Positions 44,329 through 54,492 of a stretch of 64,000 bases of DNA are shown here, in pieces; positions within the stretch are counted from its first letter, which is position 1; each line of letters starts with the position of its first letter. Under the pieces are notes generated by a model. It searched no databases and was not told where the DNA came from. It saw only the letters and a program-made list of their open reading frames with translations. This stretch comes from Thermoplasmata archaeon (GTDB lineage Archaea > Thermoplasmatota > Thermoplasmata > Thermoplasmatales > Thermoplasmataceae), in contig JAJYVJ010000002.1 in assembly GCA_021792045.1 (NCBI GenBank), positions 1 through 64,000 on the forward strand, written 5' to 3'. Position numbers and translations under genes: made by a program.

Positions 44329-45417
44329 ATGATTCCTCTAGGTATTATTTTCTCTAATACGTTGATGATCGCTCTCTTCATCATCATGATGCTGTTCCTA
44401 TTCGGACTGATAGTAATTGCAGTTTCCGGTAGGAAGGACAAAGATTCGACCGAGAGTGTGAATTTGAGGGCACTGGTCATAGTTCCATGCAGGGGGACGG
44501 ATTACTCGCTTGAAGATAATTTACGTCGTCTATTAAGGCAGGATTATCAGAATTTCGAAATAATTGCTGTTGTTGATTCCTCTGATGATCCTGCTGTGAA
44601 ATACCTAAAGAGCACTGGAATGGGTTATATAATATCCGACTTCGATTGCAGGAATTGCAGCGGGAAGGTTAAAGCCATTTCCACCGCTGTCCAGCGCTTT
44701 CAGGATGTTGACGTTTACGTTATCGCAGATTCTGATATCACGGTCGAAGAGACCTGGTTAAGCAGACTTATGTCACCATTCGCACAACAGGATGTCGGCA
44801 TCAGCACAACTTTCCCTTACTTTTTGCCGGTAGGTGGCTTCTGGTCGAAGGTAAAGCTTGTCTGGGGATTTGTAGGCCTAGGTATGATGGAATCAAAACT
44901 GACCAGGTTCGGATGGGGCGGATCCCTTGCTTTTAGGAAATCAATCATATCCGGAGACAATTTTAAATTTTTTTCCGAATTTGTTTCAGACGACATCGCG
45001 CTTACAAAACTTTGCAAAAAAGAGGGGAAGAGCATAGCTTACGTGGCAAATTCCCGGCCAATTATCAATTCCCCGGACGACTTTAGAACGTTCATGGAGT
45101 GGTCGAACAGGCAAACCTCGCTTTCGGTTTACGCTACAAGGAATGTTCTTTACTATGGCATTCTTATCTATTCCGCAACACTGACCATCTTTACCCTGTC
45201 CATAGTGTTCTCGGTGTTACTGAATCCAGTTTTTTTAATATTCCTGATCCCGACAGCCATAAACGCAGTGAAAGCCATGAAAAGAGCCGGAAGAAACTAT
45301 CCTACAACTTTCCTGGTTAGTATTTTCCTCCCATTTCTTTACATGTACAATCTTCTGCACGCCTTGAAGTCAAAGTCGATAAACTGGAGAGGCAGAGAAT
45401 ACTCTCTTAATAGATAA
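44329..45417 (+). CDS. membrane-bound family 2 glycosyltransferase
   Basis: A 362-residue GT-A enzyme anchored in the membrane by one N-terminal helix (residues 4-27) and about two C-terminal helices (275-345). The catalytic domain begins ALVIVPCRGTDYSLEDNL; the aspartates in AVVDSSDDPAV, VIADSDITVEE and the FVSDDIALTKL motif bind the nucleotide sugar, and QTSLSVYA stands in the QxxRW position. It resembles ceramide-glucosyltransferase/HpnI-type and polysaccharide synthases, and probably makes a glycolipid. Its promoter holds a long palindrome (44295-44314). Confidence 0.83.
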   Translation: MIPLGIIFSNTLMIALFIIMMLFLFGLIVIAVSGRKDKDSTESVNLRALVIVPCRGTDYSLEDNLRRLLRQDYQNFEIIAVVDSSDDPAVKYLKSTGMGYIISDFDCRNCSGKVKAISTAVQRFQDVDVYVIADSDITVEETWLSRLMSPFAQQDVGISTTFPYFLPVGGFWSKVKLVWGFVGLGMMESKLTRFGWGGSLAFRKSIISGDNFKFFSEFVSDDIALTKLCKKEGKSIAYVANSRPIINSPDDFRTFMEWSNRQTSLSVYATRNVLYYGILIYSATLTIFTLSIVFSVLLNPVFLIFLIPTAINAVKAMKRAGRNYPTTFLVSIFLPFLYMYNLLHALKSKSINWRGREYSLNR

Positions 45418-45455
45418 CAGGAGGCGGCACCTGAGCTCGCTTATAGGACCCAACA

Positions 45456-46157
45456 TTATCTCACTCTCTTTTTCGAGAACCATTCTTCTATGGTCTCATT
45501 TATCTTTAAAGTCCTCGTTTTAGGTGTTGGTGAAACTATATTCTTCTTTATCATATTCTTTAAGATTACGGCCCCGAGGAAACCACCTAGGTGGTATTCA
45601 CGTTCAGAAACATCTCTGCAGCCGTATGCAAATATACGTCTTCCAAGTTCATAGAATCGAATATTGATTCCAAGTCTCTCCAGTTCTATGGTCCCGTTGT
45701 CGGTCAACCTGTAGGTCGGTTTCTTGGCATCGTCAACTACAATCCATGATCTCTGTAGTAAAGAGTGCAGGAGCTCAACTCCAAGTTTTCCGGCGAGATG
45801 ATCGTAGCAGGTTCTTGCTTCGGAAAAATCGTGACTCTTTTCAGACTTTATATTTTTAGAGTCAAATATAGAATTTATTGATTTTGATCCAGCAAGATCG
45901 TCAAGCCATATAGAATAGCTCTCTAAAGGTTCTGGAATCAATGAATATCTTATTTCCCTTCCAGATCTGTGCGGGGAAACAAGGCCAACCGAATGGAGTT
46001 CTGAAAGATGTGTGGATACTTTCGATTGGGAGATTCCCGTCCTTTTTACTATAGAACCGACGTTGTGCGTTCCAGATGCCAAAACCTCAATGATCATTGT
46101 TCTTTCAGGATTGGAGAGAGCCCTCGCAATGTCGTTTTTAATAGATCTTTGTTTCAT
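45456..46157 (-). CDS. ArsR-like winged-helix regulator with C-terminal extension
   Basis: A 233-residue DNA-binding protein. The N-terminal winged helix (about residues 8-75) reads RALSNPERTMIIEVLASGTH and VKRTGISQSKVSTHLSELHSVGLV, the ArsR fold, without the metal-binding cysteines of classic ArsR. The C-terminal 150 residues appear to hold a second winged-helix-like region (LLHSLLQRSWIVVDDAKKPTYRLTDNGTIELERLG). Its ligand is unknown. It is divergent from the gene at 46245, with 87 bases between, and may control it. Confidence 0.75.
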   Translation of the reverse strand: MKQRSIKNDIARALSNPERTMIIEVLASGTHNVGSIVKRTGISQSKVSTHLSELHSVGLVSPHRSGREIRYSLIPEPLESYSIWLDDLAGSKSINSIFDSKNIKSEKSHDFSEARTCYDHLAGKLGVELLHSLLQRSWIVVDDAKKPTYRLTDNGTIELERLGINIRFYELGRRIFAYGCRDVSEREYHLGGFLGAVILKNMIKKNIVSPTPKTRTLKINETIEEWFSKKRVR

Positions 46158-46244
46158 GTTTCACTTTTAGACATATACGGCTGGACATATTATCTTTTTC
46201 TGATATTTCCTGCGCCTTAACTATGTCATGATCATAATGGTATT

Positions 46245-46889
46245 ATGGAAAAAATGAATCAAGAACTCAATAATACCTTCGATAGAAAGGATCTGATGTA
46301 CATAACGAAGAACCTTCTTACGATGGATGAAATAATTGAAAGATCAAAAGTTTCTCCTTCGAAAATCACCGAATGGATAGAGCGCGGGGAATTCCCGGAA
46401 CCAACCTACGTGACTTCGAATGGTAAGAAATGGTATCCGAAGTACATAGTCATCCTCATCCAGCGAAGTAATGAAAACGGTACTTCGCCAAAGGATGAAT
46501 TCATAAACGACGCAAAGAAAGTAATAGACAAATCAAAGCTTGTCTACAGATTCGGCAGGGTAGAAGAGACTAATGACAGTGATGATGAGCTGGAAAAAAT
46601 GTGGACTGATTTCAGATCTGGACTGTACGGAGCGTGCCTCCGAGTACCTGATCCAAAGAACATACTGTCAAAAGGTGAACTTATAAGCAAGATACAGAAG
46701 ATGCTTGAAAAACCAGACCTGTCTAACGCGTCATGGTGTGGTTCACTAGAAAAATGTGTGAATGAACTTGATAAAGTTGAGGCTGAGTTCACCAGTTATG
46801 ATCGCGTGCGATTTGGTGGACAGGTCTCAAGGGATATTTTTGTCACTGACGTAAAGAAGAAATATCCACAGATATTCAGAAAGAAATGA
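46245..46889 (+). CDS. uncharacterised protein with MerR/AlpA-like N-terminal helix-turn-helix
   Basis: A 214-residue protein. Residues 25-65 (MDEIIERSKVSPSKITEWIERGEFPEPTYV...KKWYPKYIV) look like an AlpA/MerR-type helix-turn-helix, in which the segment TEWIERGEFPEP is the characteristic turn. The rest is acidic and helical with EKPDLSNASWCGSLEKCVNELD. It is divergent from the ArsR-like gene. I do not recognise the whole family. Confidence 0.6.
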   Translation: MEKMNQELNNTFDRKDLMYITKNLLTMDEIIERSKVSPSKITEWIERGEFPEPTYVTSNGKKWYPKYIVILIQRSNENGTSPKDEFINDAKKVIDKSKLVYRFGRVEETNDSDDELEKMWTDFRSGLYGACLRVPDPKNILSKGELISKIQKMLEKPDLSNASWCGSLEKCVNELDKVEAEFTSYDRVRFGGQVSRDIFVTDVKKKYPQIFRKK

Positions 46890-46954
46890 AGGCATAAAGG
46901 AAGGAACCCACCTTTTTCAAAATAACTTTTTGTCATCTAAAAATTATCGTCGAA

Positions 46955-47074
46955 ATGAAATGCAATGCAAATTTATCTGATTCCACCCTGCGTATCGATC
47001 TTTCGCTTTATCCTGACATATTCCTAAATCAACTTACAAATTTTAAGGGCATGGGGTGGAGATGCAAAACATAA
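46955..47074 (+). CDS. possible 39-residue ORF before the mutase gene
   Basis: ATG-to-TAA frame of 40 codons reading MKCNANLSDSTLRIDLSLYP and ending FKGMGWRCKT. The composition is protein-like, with a beta-strand/helix pattern, and AAAATAAC lies about 28 bases before the ATG. It ends 33 bases before the mutase start on the same strand. No family recognised; may be a chance frame. Confidence 0.28.
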   Translation: MKCNANLSDSTLRIDLSLYPDIFLNQLTNFKGMGWRCKT

Positions 47075-47106
47075 TGAGAATATAAGAGAAAAACGAAATT
47101 AAAATA

Positions 47107-48492
47107 ATGCATTCGTATCCATTGCGTATGGCAGAACTAAATGAAAAGGACTTCCCACCACTGTTTGGAACCAATGGCATAAGGGGAGTTCCAAACGATG
47201 ATCTTACAGTTGAATTTTCTCAAGCAATTGGAAAATCAATTGGGACGTTTTTTGGATCGAAGATAGCAATGGGCAGGGATACGAGGGACACAGGGCAGAT
47301 AATATTCGATTCTGTTTGCTCGGGCATACTCTCCTCAGGGTGTGATCTTATCGATCTAGGCATCCTTCCGACTCCAGCAATTCAGTATTACTGTAAAATT
47401 AACAAAATGCCTGGCGTCATAATAACCGCGTCTCACAACCCACCACAATTTAATGGAATAAAATGCATAGCTTCCGATGGAACTGAACTTGAGAGGGAAT
47501 CTGAAAGAAAGATTGAACTCATATATTACAATAAAAAATACTTGACAGTAAACTGGGACAAAATAGGGCGAGTATTTCAGGACAACAATGCGCCTGGGAT
47601 GTACGTTGCAGGTGTGATGAGCAAGGTTGATCGTGATAATATACGGTCCAGGAATTTTAAGGTTGTTGTAGACACAGGGAACGGTGCTGCATTCTCCACA
47701 ACTCCAACCCTCCTGAGGGAGCTAGGGTGCAGAGTGGTTACGCTAAATGCGAATCCCGATGGAAAATTTACATCAAGAAACTCGGAACCAAGGCCTGAGA
47801 ACCTAACAGAACTCATTTCCGTAATGAAGCTTGGAAAATTTGATCTTGGTGTGGCACATGACGGCGATGCAGACAGGGCAGTATTTGTTGACGAGAAAGG
47901 TAATTTTATTGATGGCGATGTTACACTGAGCCTCATAGTGAAGAACCATGTCAAAAAGGGAGAGAAAGTCGTTACGCCTGTGAGCAGTTCCGATGCACTT
48001 TCCGAAATATGCAAGGCAAAGGGCGCTCAGCTCATTAGAACACGGGTAGGTGCACCAATTGTTTCAAGGACAATGATTAAGGAAAAGGCACTACTGGGTG
48101 GGGAGGAGAATGGCGGTGTAATTTTCGGCCCTCACCAGTACTGCAGGGACGGTGCCATGACATTATCGCTTTTTCTAGATCTCATGGCTTCCACCGGCAT
48201 GAAGCCTTCAGAGCTGATAAAGACGGTTCCAGAATTTCATATGGCGAAAGAGTCCGTCAAAAGAGAGAAGGAGTGGAGCGTCTTGGAAAAAGATATTCTG
48301 AAACAATTGGGTGATGTGGCCCTTGACAGAACAGATGGATTGAAGATCATGCTTGTGAATGGTTGGGTACTTCTCCGACCTTCAGGAACCGAACCAATAA
48401 TAAGGATATATGGTGAATCGAGGGACGAGAAAACGGCTAAAGAGATCGCTAATGACTACAAAGAAATGATAGAAAAACTCAACAGACATTGA
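47107..48492 (+). CDS. glmM: phosphoglucosamine mutase / phosphomannomutase
   Basis: A 461-residue alpha-D-phosphohexomutase that moves phosphate between C6 and C1 of glucosamine or mannose for nucleotide-sugar synthesis. All four domain signatures are seen: GTNGIRGVPNDD at the start, the phosphoserine loop TASHNPPQFNGIK, the magnesium loop HDGDADRAVFVD, the sugar-binding GGEENGGVIF and the phosphate-binding RPSGTEPIIRIYGES. GlmM and ManB activities cannot be separated by eye. The first ATG (47107) is used; an in-frame ATG seven codons later is also possible. It is convergent with proS. Confidence 0.9.
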   Translation: MHSYPLRMAELNEKDFPPLFGTNGIRGVPNDDLTVEFSQAIGKSIGTFFGSKIAMGRDTRDTGQIIFDSVCSGILSSGCDLIDLGILPTPAIQYYCKINKMPGVIITASHNPPQFNGIKCIASDGTELERESERKIELIYYNKKYLTVNWDKIGRVFQDNNAPGMYVAGVMSKVDRDNIRSRNFKVVVDTGNGAAFSTTPTLLRELGCRVVTLNANPDGKFTSRNSEPRPENLTELISVMKLGKFDLGVAHDGDADRAVFVDEKGNFIDGDVTLSLIVKNHVKKGEKVVTPVSSSDALSEICKAKGAQLIRTRVGAPIVSRTMIKEKALLGGEENGGVIFGPHQYCRDGAMTLSLFLDLMASTGMKPSELIKTVPEFHMAKESVKREKEWSVLEKDILKQLGDVALDRTDGLKIMLVNGWVLLRPSGTEPIIRIYGESRDEKTAKEIANDYKEMIEKLNRH

Positions 48493-48514
48493 TTCGGCTT
48501 TATACGCGGTTAAA

Positions 48515-49906
48515 TCAGAATGAATGCGAGAAAACTGCAATGCTTCCTGGCTTTGAACAAACTATGCACTTCTTCTTCTCGTTTGATTCATATGGTATCC
48601 CCAGATTACCGAGGCCAAATTTCTCCTCGAGTTTATCAGAGCATTCTTTTCTTCCACACCAGCCAACCTTTAAGAAACCATTTGCTTCAGCTATTTCATT
48701 GATATCATTTAGCTCGTGCATGGAGCTTTTCATGTATTCCTCAGCTCTATTCGTTAAAATGGTTTTTATTTCGTCAAGAATGGTTACAGTTTCCGATATT
48801 TTCTCTACCGGTACTGTTCTTTTTTCTCGAGTAGGTCTTAGGGCGAAGGTCACCGTGTTCTTTATGAATTCTTTCTCGCCAATCTCGATTCTGAGCGGGA
48901 CGCCTTTCATTTCCCACTCATTATATTTGAATCCAGGGGTATAGTTGTCTCTATCATCTGTAGATGCCCTGATGCCTATTTCTCTGAGCATCCCCTCCAC
49001 TTTGTGTGCGTATACTTTGACCTCTGGATTTTCTGAAGGTATTGTGATAATAATCACCTGTACAGATGCTATTGACGGAGGTAGAATTAATCCTTTATCG
49101 TCACCATGTATCCCTATGACTGCAGCAAGAAGCCTTTCACTCATGCCGAACGTTGTCTGATTTACATAATCGTGCGTTCCGTCATCTTTCAAGTATGTAA
49201 TATTATAATTTTTTGAAAAATTCGTGCCATATTCGTGCATAGTTGCAACCTGGAGTGAACGCCCCCCAACCAGAGTATCGCCGGCAAGCGTATACATTGC
49301 TCCAGGGAACTTGTCCCATTCCGGTCTTTTGTTCACGATATAGGGGATGCAAAGTTCCGAGCTAACTCTTTTCCATATCTCAAGATAATCCAGTAGCTGG
49401 TTTTCAGATTCCTCAAAAGTGGCGTGTGCAGTATGCGCTTCAAAAAAGTGGATCTCTCGGACACGAATGAATGACCGTGTATGTTTTGTCTCGTACCGGT
49501 ATACGTTTACGATCTGGTATATCCTGAGTGGAAGGTCAGTATGCGATCTTATCCACAGGGCAAACATTCCGTACATGGCAGCTTCGCTTGTTGGTCTCAG
49601 TGCCATTTCAACGTCAAGTTTGTCATTACCCCCCTTTGTGACCCAGTAGACCTGATTCTCGAATCCCTTCACATGTTCAAATTCCACAGAAAGCTGGTCT
49701 CTTGTGATAAGAACTGGAAAATTAACCTCTTCAATGCCACGTACCTCAACTGTTTCTCGAATTATCCTGTCAATTTCCCGCATTATTTTCATCCCATACG
49801 GGAGCCATACGTTCATTCCCTTGACAGGATATCTCTTGTCTGATAGGCCGCTTATTTCAACAATCTCATTGTACCATTCACTGAAGTTTTCCTTCTTGTT
49901 TTCCAT
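48515..49906 (-). CDS. proS: prolyl-tRNA synthetase (archaeal/eukaryote type)
   Basis: A 463-residue class II synthetase. It begins SEWYNEIVEISGLSDKRYPVKGMNV and lacks the bacterial editing insertion. Motif 2 is in VYRYETKHTRSFIRVREIHFFEAHTAHATFEE, preceded by LRPTSEAAMYGMFALWIRS; the anticodon-binding domain contains VEGMLREIGIRASTDDRDNYTPGFKYNEWE. The C-terminal zinc-binding-type domain has CGRKECSDKLEEKFG and CIVCSKPG, and ends HSF where many relatives end with tyrosine. TTTTATTT ends 27 bases before the ATG. Confidence 0.95.
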   Translation of the reverse strand: MENKKENFSEWYNEIVEISGLSDKRYPVKGMNVWLPYGMKIMREIDRIIRETVEVRGIEEVNFPVLITRDQLSVEFEHVKGFENQVYWVTKGGNDKLDVEMALRPTSEAAMYGMFALWIRSHTDLPLRIYQIVNVYRYETKHTRSFIRVREIHFFEAHTAHATFEESENQLLDYLEIWKRVSSELCIPYIVNKRPEWDKFPGAMYTLAGDTLVGGRSLQVATMHEYGTNFSKNYNITYLKDDGTHDYVNQTTFGMSERLLAAVIGIHGDDKGLILPPSIASVQVIIITIPSENPEVKVYAHKVEGMLREIGIRASTDDRDNYTPGFKYNEWEMKGVPLRIEIGEKEFIKNTVTFALRPTREKRTVPVEKISETVTILDEIKTILTNRAEEYMKSSMHELNDINEIAEANGFLKVGWCGRKECSDKLEEKFGLGNLGIPYESNEKKKCIVCSKPGSIAVFSHSF

Positions 49907-50190
49907 GATGCCTAATCCGCATCAGTACCGCATAAATAAAATGATCCAGCTAGTTTGAGACGTAAGAAAGGATCTTTTTCCACTCAACCGTTACTCTTTC
50001 GTTGCGCGCGTTACGCTAGGATATTGCAACATCATTGATTGTTGCAGGCGATTTAACCAATACATTTACAACATAAAATGTAAAGATCAACAAGGATTTG
50101 ACATGTCCCTATTGTGGAAATATTTTAATAATGATTAATAATATTAAACATATGGGCAGGAAGAAAACGTTGTTGTGGAGGTAGGTAACA

Positions 50191-50745
50191 ATGTATCTGA
50201 GAAAATTGACTTTAATTGTGGTCTTAATCGTTGTCAGTGTATCGGTAGTTTCTGGTGCAGTAATGTTATACCACCCATCTGACCCTGCATATGTTTCATT
50301 CAACAGCTCAATAATGAAACCGAATGGGACTTCGTTTGTAATTCCACCATTCAACATAAACCCGAATACAGTTTTAGTCCAGAACTTCACAACCACTAAT
50401 AGCGGGAGATTCAACTTTTCCGTCAATCCAGCAAAAGGCTCCTCCTTCGTTAGTGTTAGTGATGGCCTATGGATCTATATTTTCAATGAATCACAAGGAG
50501 CCAAGCTTGTTAACTCTTTTGTACATAAATATTCGGATAACAACTTTCTTTATTCTGAACTTGCTAAAGGCTTTGCCGCACTTCACTTAACTCCTAATTC
50601 AGGATCAAAAAATACAATTGCCGAAGTAGGCCTTTTTGAAAGAAATATAACTGCTGAAGAGGGCAGTTATATGATCATAGTTGTTAATCCGTCCAGTTCG
50701 ATGAATCATGTTCAGATGAATGCTATTCTCTCACTGAAAGACTGA
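50191..50745 (+). CDS. exported or membrane-anchored protein with many N-glycosylation sequons
   Basis: A 184-residue protein with an N-terminal signal or anchor helix (LTLIVVLIVVSVSVVSGAVML, residues 7-27) and an extracytoplasmic beta-rich domain. At least six N-x-S/T sequons are seen (NSS, NGT, NFT, NFS, NES, NIT), fitting a glycosylated surface protein. GGAGGTAGGTAACA precedes the ATG. Function unknown; no family recognised. Confidence 0.65.
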   Translation: MYLRKLTLIVVLIVVSVSVVSGAVMLYHPSDPAYVSFNSSIMKPNGTSFVIPPFNINPNTVLVQNFTTTNSGRFNFSVNPAKGSSFVSVSDGLWIYIFNESQGAKLVNSFVHKYSDNNFLYSELAKGFAALHLTPNSGSKNTIAEVGLFERNITAEEGSYMIIVVNPSSSMNHVQMNAILSLKD

Positions 50746-50962
50746 ATGCTTCAACGATTGTCAAGGCTATAAAAAGTTTGAAGGAAATATTAAAACAATA
50801 AGGTACGTAGTGTAATTTTCTATTTTCTTCGCTACAATACCTCACAACGCTTCGAATAGCTTCAACGCTAAGTTATGCCAGGCATGCTTGGCTATTTTCC
50901 GGCGTCTTCTATTTTTTCCTAATCTCGGTGTGAATAGTACATTTCAAGACAAATCCCTTTTA

Positions 50963-50974
50963 TATTTTAAAATA
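50963..50974. promoter_or_regulatory. palindromic TATA region of the DUF488 gene
   Basis: TATTTTAAAATA is a perfect 12-base palindrome 10 bases before the ATG at 50985, preceded by CTTTTATA. It probably includes or overlaps the promoter; AT-rich palindromes are common by chance. Confidence 0.3.
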
Positions 50975-50984
50975 GTATCTTATT

Positions 50985-51335
50985 ATGATCAAGGTAGAAA
51001 GGATATACTCGGCTGCAGGCGATGAAAGAGGCATGAGGATCCTTGTTGAGCGTCTCTGGCCAAGAGGCTTCACGAAGGAAAAAGCGAATCTCGCAATGTG
51101 GATGAAGGATACTGCTCCAACCGATACGCTGAGAAAATGGTTTAATCATGACCCAGCAAAATGGCAGGAATTCAAAAGAAAATATCACGAGGAGCTTGAT
51201 AAGAATCCTGAGACTGAAAAATTGATAGACCTATGCAAGAAAAACGATGTCATTTTTCTCTTTTCGTCAAAGGAAGAAAGAATGAATAATGCTGTAGCTC
51301 TCAAGGAATACATTGAGCAGAAGATCAAGAAATAA
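50985..51335 (+). CDS. DUF488-family protein
   Basis: A 116-residue soluble protein of the short DUF488 family. The motifs [23 protein letters not shown], the [23 protein letters not shown] segment and [19 protein letters not shown] match the family (YeaO-like), whose function is not known. Its 3' end overlaps the convergent nicotinate phosphoribosyltransferase gene by 11 bases. Confidence 0.85.
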   Translation: MIKVERIYSAAGDERGMRILVERLWPRGFTKEKANLAMWMKDTAPTDTLRKWFNHDPAKWQEFKRKYHEELDKNPETEKLIDLCKKNDVIFLFSSKEERMNNAVALKEYIEQKIKK

Positions 51336-52521
51336 TTGGATTTGCTGATAACCTTTTAAGGTTTTCAAGTTCACTCAGTGTACGTTTTCTTATTTCTTTC
51401 GGAGATTCGTACTTTTTTACGGCTTTCCCGTCGGACAGAAATTTTTTGAGCACGGACTCCATTTCTCCACCACATTCGCATTTTTTTCCTTTGGAGCCGG
51501 ACACGGATACTTCGACTCTCAGACACTTTTTGCATCTGAACACTTCTTTTTTTCCAGAAAACTTACCTTTCTTTGTGATCGGAGTTCCATTTATCTGAAC
51601 TATGTCCATGGCAAAATCATATGGTTTCGCGGAAGATATTGATGTCCCTATACCAAATGAAGACACGCCTGCTTCTTTCAGTTCCAGTAAATTCTCAAGC
51701 TTTAATCCACCCGAAACCATGATCTTTATATTCCTGTATCCGCGTAAGTCGAGTTCCCACCTCACCTCTCTTACGATATTTGCAAAATTGCCTCTTCTTG
51801 AACTGGGTGTATCGAGTCGTATATAATCCAGTTCTGGAAACATTTCCGCCGCCTTTAAGGCCATGAATTTCTCATCGCCGTATGTATCAATGAGAACAGT
51901 TTTCTTCGCCGTATCTTTGGAATTTTTTACAGTGTATTCCCAGGCCTTTTCGTCTCCAAGGAGGAGAGACAGAGCATGAGGCATTGTACCTACAGGTTCC
52001 TCACCAATCAGTTTGGCACCTAGAATCCCTGACACTCCATCTGCTCCACCTATGAACGCTGCACGATCTATCATTGGTGAGATGGCTGGATGCATTCTCC
52101 TTATGCCGAATGAAACGAATGGTGTATCTCCGAGTACCTGCCGTATTTTAGAGGAATATGTGGAAATTCCCGTAGACTGGCATATGAAGCCGAGGATTGC
52201 AGTTTCGAAAACAGAGATATCCGGATACTTGCCCTCAATACGCATGAACGGAACGGGTATCCCGGAATGATCCCTGGGAGGAACAATCGTGCCCTCAGGG
52301 ATGCTGTAGAGATCTATATGTTTTCCAGAAAGGAGCTTTACAACTTCATCCAGTCCGGAGAAATTTACCCATGGATCAAGTGGCCCTGACAGTGTAAACT
52401 CAACGGTAACCCTGTCATTGAATTTCACTCCAGAAACTGCCTTCATGCTCCTCTCAAAATATACGTCCGAGGCTTTTCCTGCAAGTATTTCCTCATCATT
52501 TGCAATATTGAATACAGACAT
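51325..52521 (-). CDS. pncB: nicotinate phosphoribosyltransferase
   Basis: A 398-residue enzyme that converts nicotinate and PRPP to nicotinate mononucleotide in NAD salvage. Recognised by YFERSMKAV near residue 25, [32 protein letters not shown]-type [21 protein letters not shown] and [18 protein letters not shown]. The C-terminus carries a zinc-knuckle-like site, CKKCLR with CECGG, as reported for the Thermoplasma acidophilum enzyme. Its ATG overlaps the pncA stop by one base. The operon is cysS-pncA-pncB. Confidence 0.92.
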   Translation of the reverse strand: MSVFNIANDEEILAGKASDVYFERSMKAVSGVKFNDRVTVEFTLSGPLDPWVNFSGLDEVVKLLSGKHIDLYSIPEGTIVPPRDHSGIPVPFMRIEGKYPDISVFETAILGFICQSTGISTYSSKIRQVLGDTPFVSFGIRRMHPAISPMIDRAAFIGGADGVSGILGAKLIGEEPVGTMPHALSLLLGDEKAWEYTVKNSKDTAKKTVLIDTYGDEKFMALKAAEMFPELDYIRLDTPSSRRGNFANIVREVRWELDLRGYRNIKIMVSGGLKLENLLELKEAGVSSFGIGTSISSAKPYDFAMDIVQINGTPITKKGKFSGKKEVFRCKKCLRVEVSVSGSKGKKCECGGEMESVLKKFLSDGKAVKKYESPKEIRKRTLSELENLKRLSANPIIS

Positions 52522-53054
52522 CAGTTCACTTCCACAAGCAGTTCGCTGTCATTTATTAACTTCGCGTGGTAATTTCTTTCCATGAAAGAAAGGGATTCCT
52601 CGTGTCTTTTAGGATCGATGGCGGCGCAGAGATTCTTTATAACATTAATTTCATAATTACGGAAGAACGCTCCGCTCACAGTGTGCTGAACACATATGTC
52701 TGTGCTAACGCCGCATATGAAGAGTATTGAAACTCCTCTTGCCATCAGGAAGCCGTCAAGATCGGTATCAAAAAATGCATCATAATGTCTCTTTCTAATG
52801 CGATATCCAGCGAATCCTTCCAGCTCCGGGGCGAGTTCGCTTGCCCGTGTCCCCATGAGGCAGTGTTCTCCCCATACCTTGAATTCGGGATCATCAGGTA
52901 TATGTGTATCTAGCGTAAAGACAACCTCCATCTTTCCTTCAGCATTATTTATAATCCTCGGGAGCCTCTTTAACACCTCAACGGCACCCTTAGAACCAAA
53001 TTTTCCCGTGACAAAATCGTTGACCATGTCCACAATTATCAAGGCTGATTTCAT
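52521..53054 (-). CDS. pncA: nicotinamidase (isochorismatase family)
   Basis: A 177-residue cysteine hydrolase that probably converts nicotinamide to nicotinate for the next enzyme. The triad is visible: Asp8 in [11 protein letters not shown], a lysine in [19 protein letters not shown] and the cysteine in [16 protein letters not shown] (the STDICV position). The metal-ligand motif is [12 protein letters not shown]. It overlaps pncB and begins 2 bases after the cysS stop, so all three are one transcript. Confidence 0.9.
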   Translation of the reverse strand: MKSALIIVDMVNDFVTGKFGSKGAVEVLKRLPRIINNAEGKMEVVFTLDTHIPDDPEFKVWGEHCLMGTRASELAPELEGFAGYRIRKRHYDAFFDTDLDGFLMARGVSILFICGVSTDICVQHTVSGAFFRNYEINVIKNLCAAIDPKRHEESLSFMERNYHAKLINDSELLVEVN

Positions 53055-53056
53055 TC

Positions 53057-54439
53057 TTACTCACCCTCTGTATCTGAATACCACCATATAGTCTCGCTCC
53101 CCTGATCCTCTATGTGCACCCCAAGCTTCCTAAGTCCGGACCTTATGGCATCTGAACTTGAAAAATCCTTTGCAGTCCTGAGGCTCTTTCTTGCTGAGAG
53201 CAGAAGGCGAATCAGGTCATCACTTCTGGCCGAATTTTCGCCTTCCTTTATCACCCCTGTAAACTCGTTTACCCATTTGAGGGCAGATAGAGACAGGGAA
53301 GCTTCTTTGGAATCCATGGCATCAAGGTTTTTATTCCATTCGCTTACGTAGGACATCAATTTGGAAAACATGCCTCTGAAATCAAAGTTGTATTCCAGGA
53401 ATGAATCAAGCGAATTGATGACGGAATAATCGTTTTCCATGTTATCATCCCCCGCTTTCTGTCTAAGTTTATTGTATATGGAGGACAGGGCGTTCACGTT
53501 TTTTCTTGATTCCTCCATTAGTTCCCCTGAAAAACTGAGCTGGGTGTTAAATTGGCAGTTAAGCAGGGCGTACCTTAGATCTTCCGGTGTAAAATCCTTG
53601 AGAACCTCATCTATTGTGACATAGTTGTGAAGGGACTTTGACATTTTTTCACCTTCTATGTTAAGCATTCCGGTATGTATCCAGTATCTGGATAGGATCT
53701 TTCTTCCGCTTACTGATCTTTCTATGGCTATTTCAGCCTCGTGGTGAGGAAATATCAGGTCACTTCCACCTCCATGTATGTCATATGTTTTCCCAAGAAA
53801 TGCATCTGTTATGGCCGTATCTTCTATATGCCACCCGGGCCTCCCCTTTCCCCATGGGGAATCCCAGTAAGGTTCCCCCGGTTTCATCTTTTTCCATATG
53901 ACGAAATCCCTTGGATCTCTTTTATTCTCATTGATATCTATTCTCGATCCTGATCGCAGTGAATTCAGATCCTGTCCTGAGAGCTTTCCATAATCTGGAA
54001 ATCTAGAAACAGAGAAGTACACACCGTCGTCAGTTTCATACGCGTAGCCCTTCCTCACCAAAGTCTTGATCTGTGAAATGATCTTCCTAAATTCCATGGT
54101 AGCAGGAACGTACAAGTTCACACTGTCTATCTTCAAGGATTTCATGATTTTGAGATAATCCATGAGATATCTTTTACTAATAATCTCGATCGGGAGATTT
54201 TCTTGCGCTGCTTTTGTTATTATCTTATCGTCAAGATCGGTGATATTCTGAACATAAAAAACATGGAATCCCTTGGCTCTAAGGTACTTGGCAAGAGCAT
54301 CAAAGAATATGTATGTTTTAGCATGTCCTATGTGGGGGCTATCGTATACAGTTGGGCCACAGACATACATCTTCACTATCCTGTTCTTGTTCAGCCTGAA
54401 TGGAACAACCTTTTTCTGCATTGTGTCATATATCTTCAT
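53057..54439 (-). CDS. cysS: cysteinyl-tRNA synthetase
   Basis: A class I synthetase of about 460 residues. HIGH motif: SPHIGHAKTY; KMSKS motif: EKMSKSLHNYVT; zinc ligands include the cysteine in YVCGPTVYD and those around GGGSDLIFPHHEAEIA. The frame is open to the ATG at 54469, but a GTATTAAA element (54480-54487, minus strand TTTAATAC) would start transcription downstream of that ATG, and relatives begin MKIYDT; so 54439 is chosen. First gene of the operon with pncA and pncB. Confidence 0.93.
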   Translation of the reverse strand: MKIYDTMQKKVVPFRLNKNRIVKMYVCGPTVYDSPHIGHAKTYIFFDALAKYLRAKGFHVFYVQNITDLDDKIITKAAQENLPIEIISKRYLMDYLKIMKSLKIDSVNLYVPATMEFRKIISQIKTLVRKGYAYETDDGVYFSVSRFPDYGKLSGQDLNSLRSGSRIDINENKRDPRDFVIWKKMKPGEPYWDSPWGKGRPGWHIEDTAITDAFLGKTYDIHGGGSDLIFPHHEAEIAIERSVSGRKILSRYWIHTGMLNIEGEKMSKSLHNYVTIDEVLKDFTPEDLRYALLNCQFNTQLSFSGELMEESRKNVNALSSIYNKLRQKAGDDNMENDYSVINSLDSFLEYNFDFRGMFSKLMSYVSEWNKNLDAMDSKEASLSLSALKWVNEFTGVIKEGENSARSDDLIRLLLSARKSLRTAKDFSSSDAIRSGLRKLGVHIEDQGSETIWWYSDTEGE

Positions 54440-54492
54440 AGAACCAACCGAATTAGTTTCTATTTGCATTTTATCGTAAGTATTAAATCTAT

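Noticed and set aside
44228..44332. 34-codon frame whose TGA overlaps the glycosyltransferase ATG
   Set aside because: It runs through the TATA box and palindrome of that gene and has a random-looking Lys/His/Tyr-rich composition, so it is probably not translated.
50082..50189. Frame with TCPYCGN resembling a zinc knuckle before the exported protein gene
   Set aside because: Only one CxxC, no start codon, and stops close on both sides.
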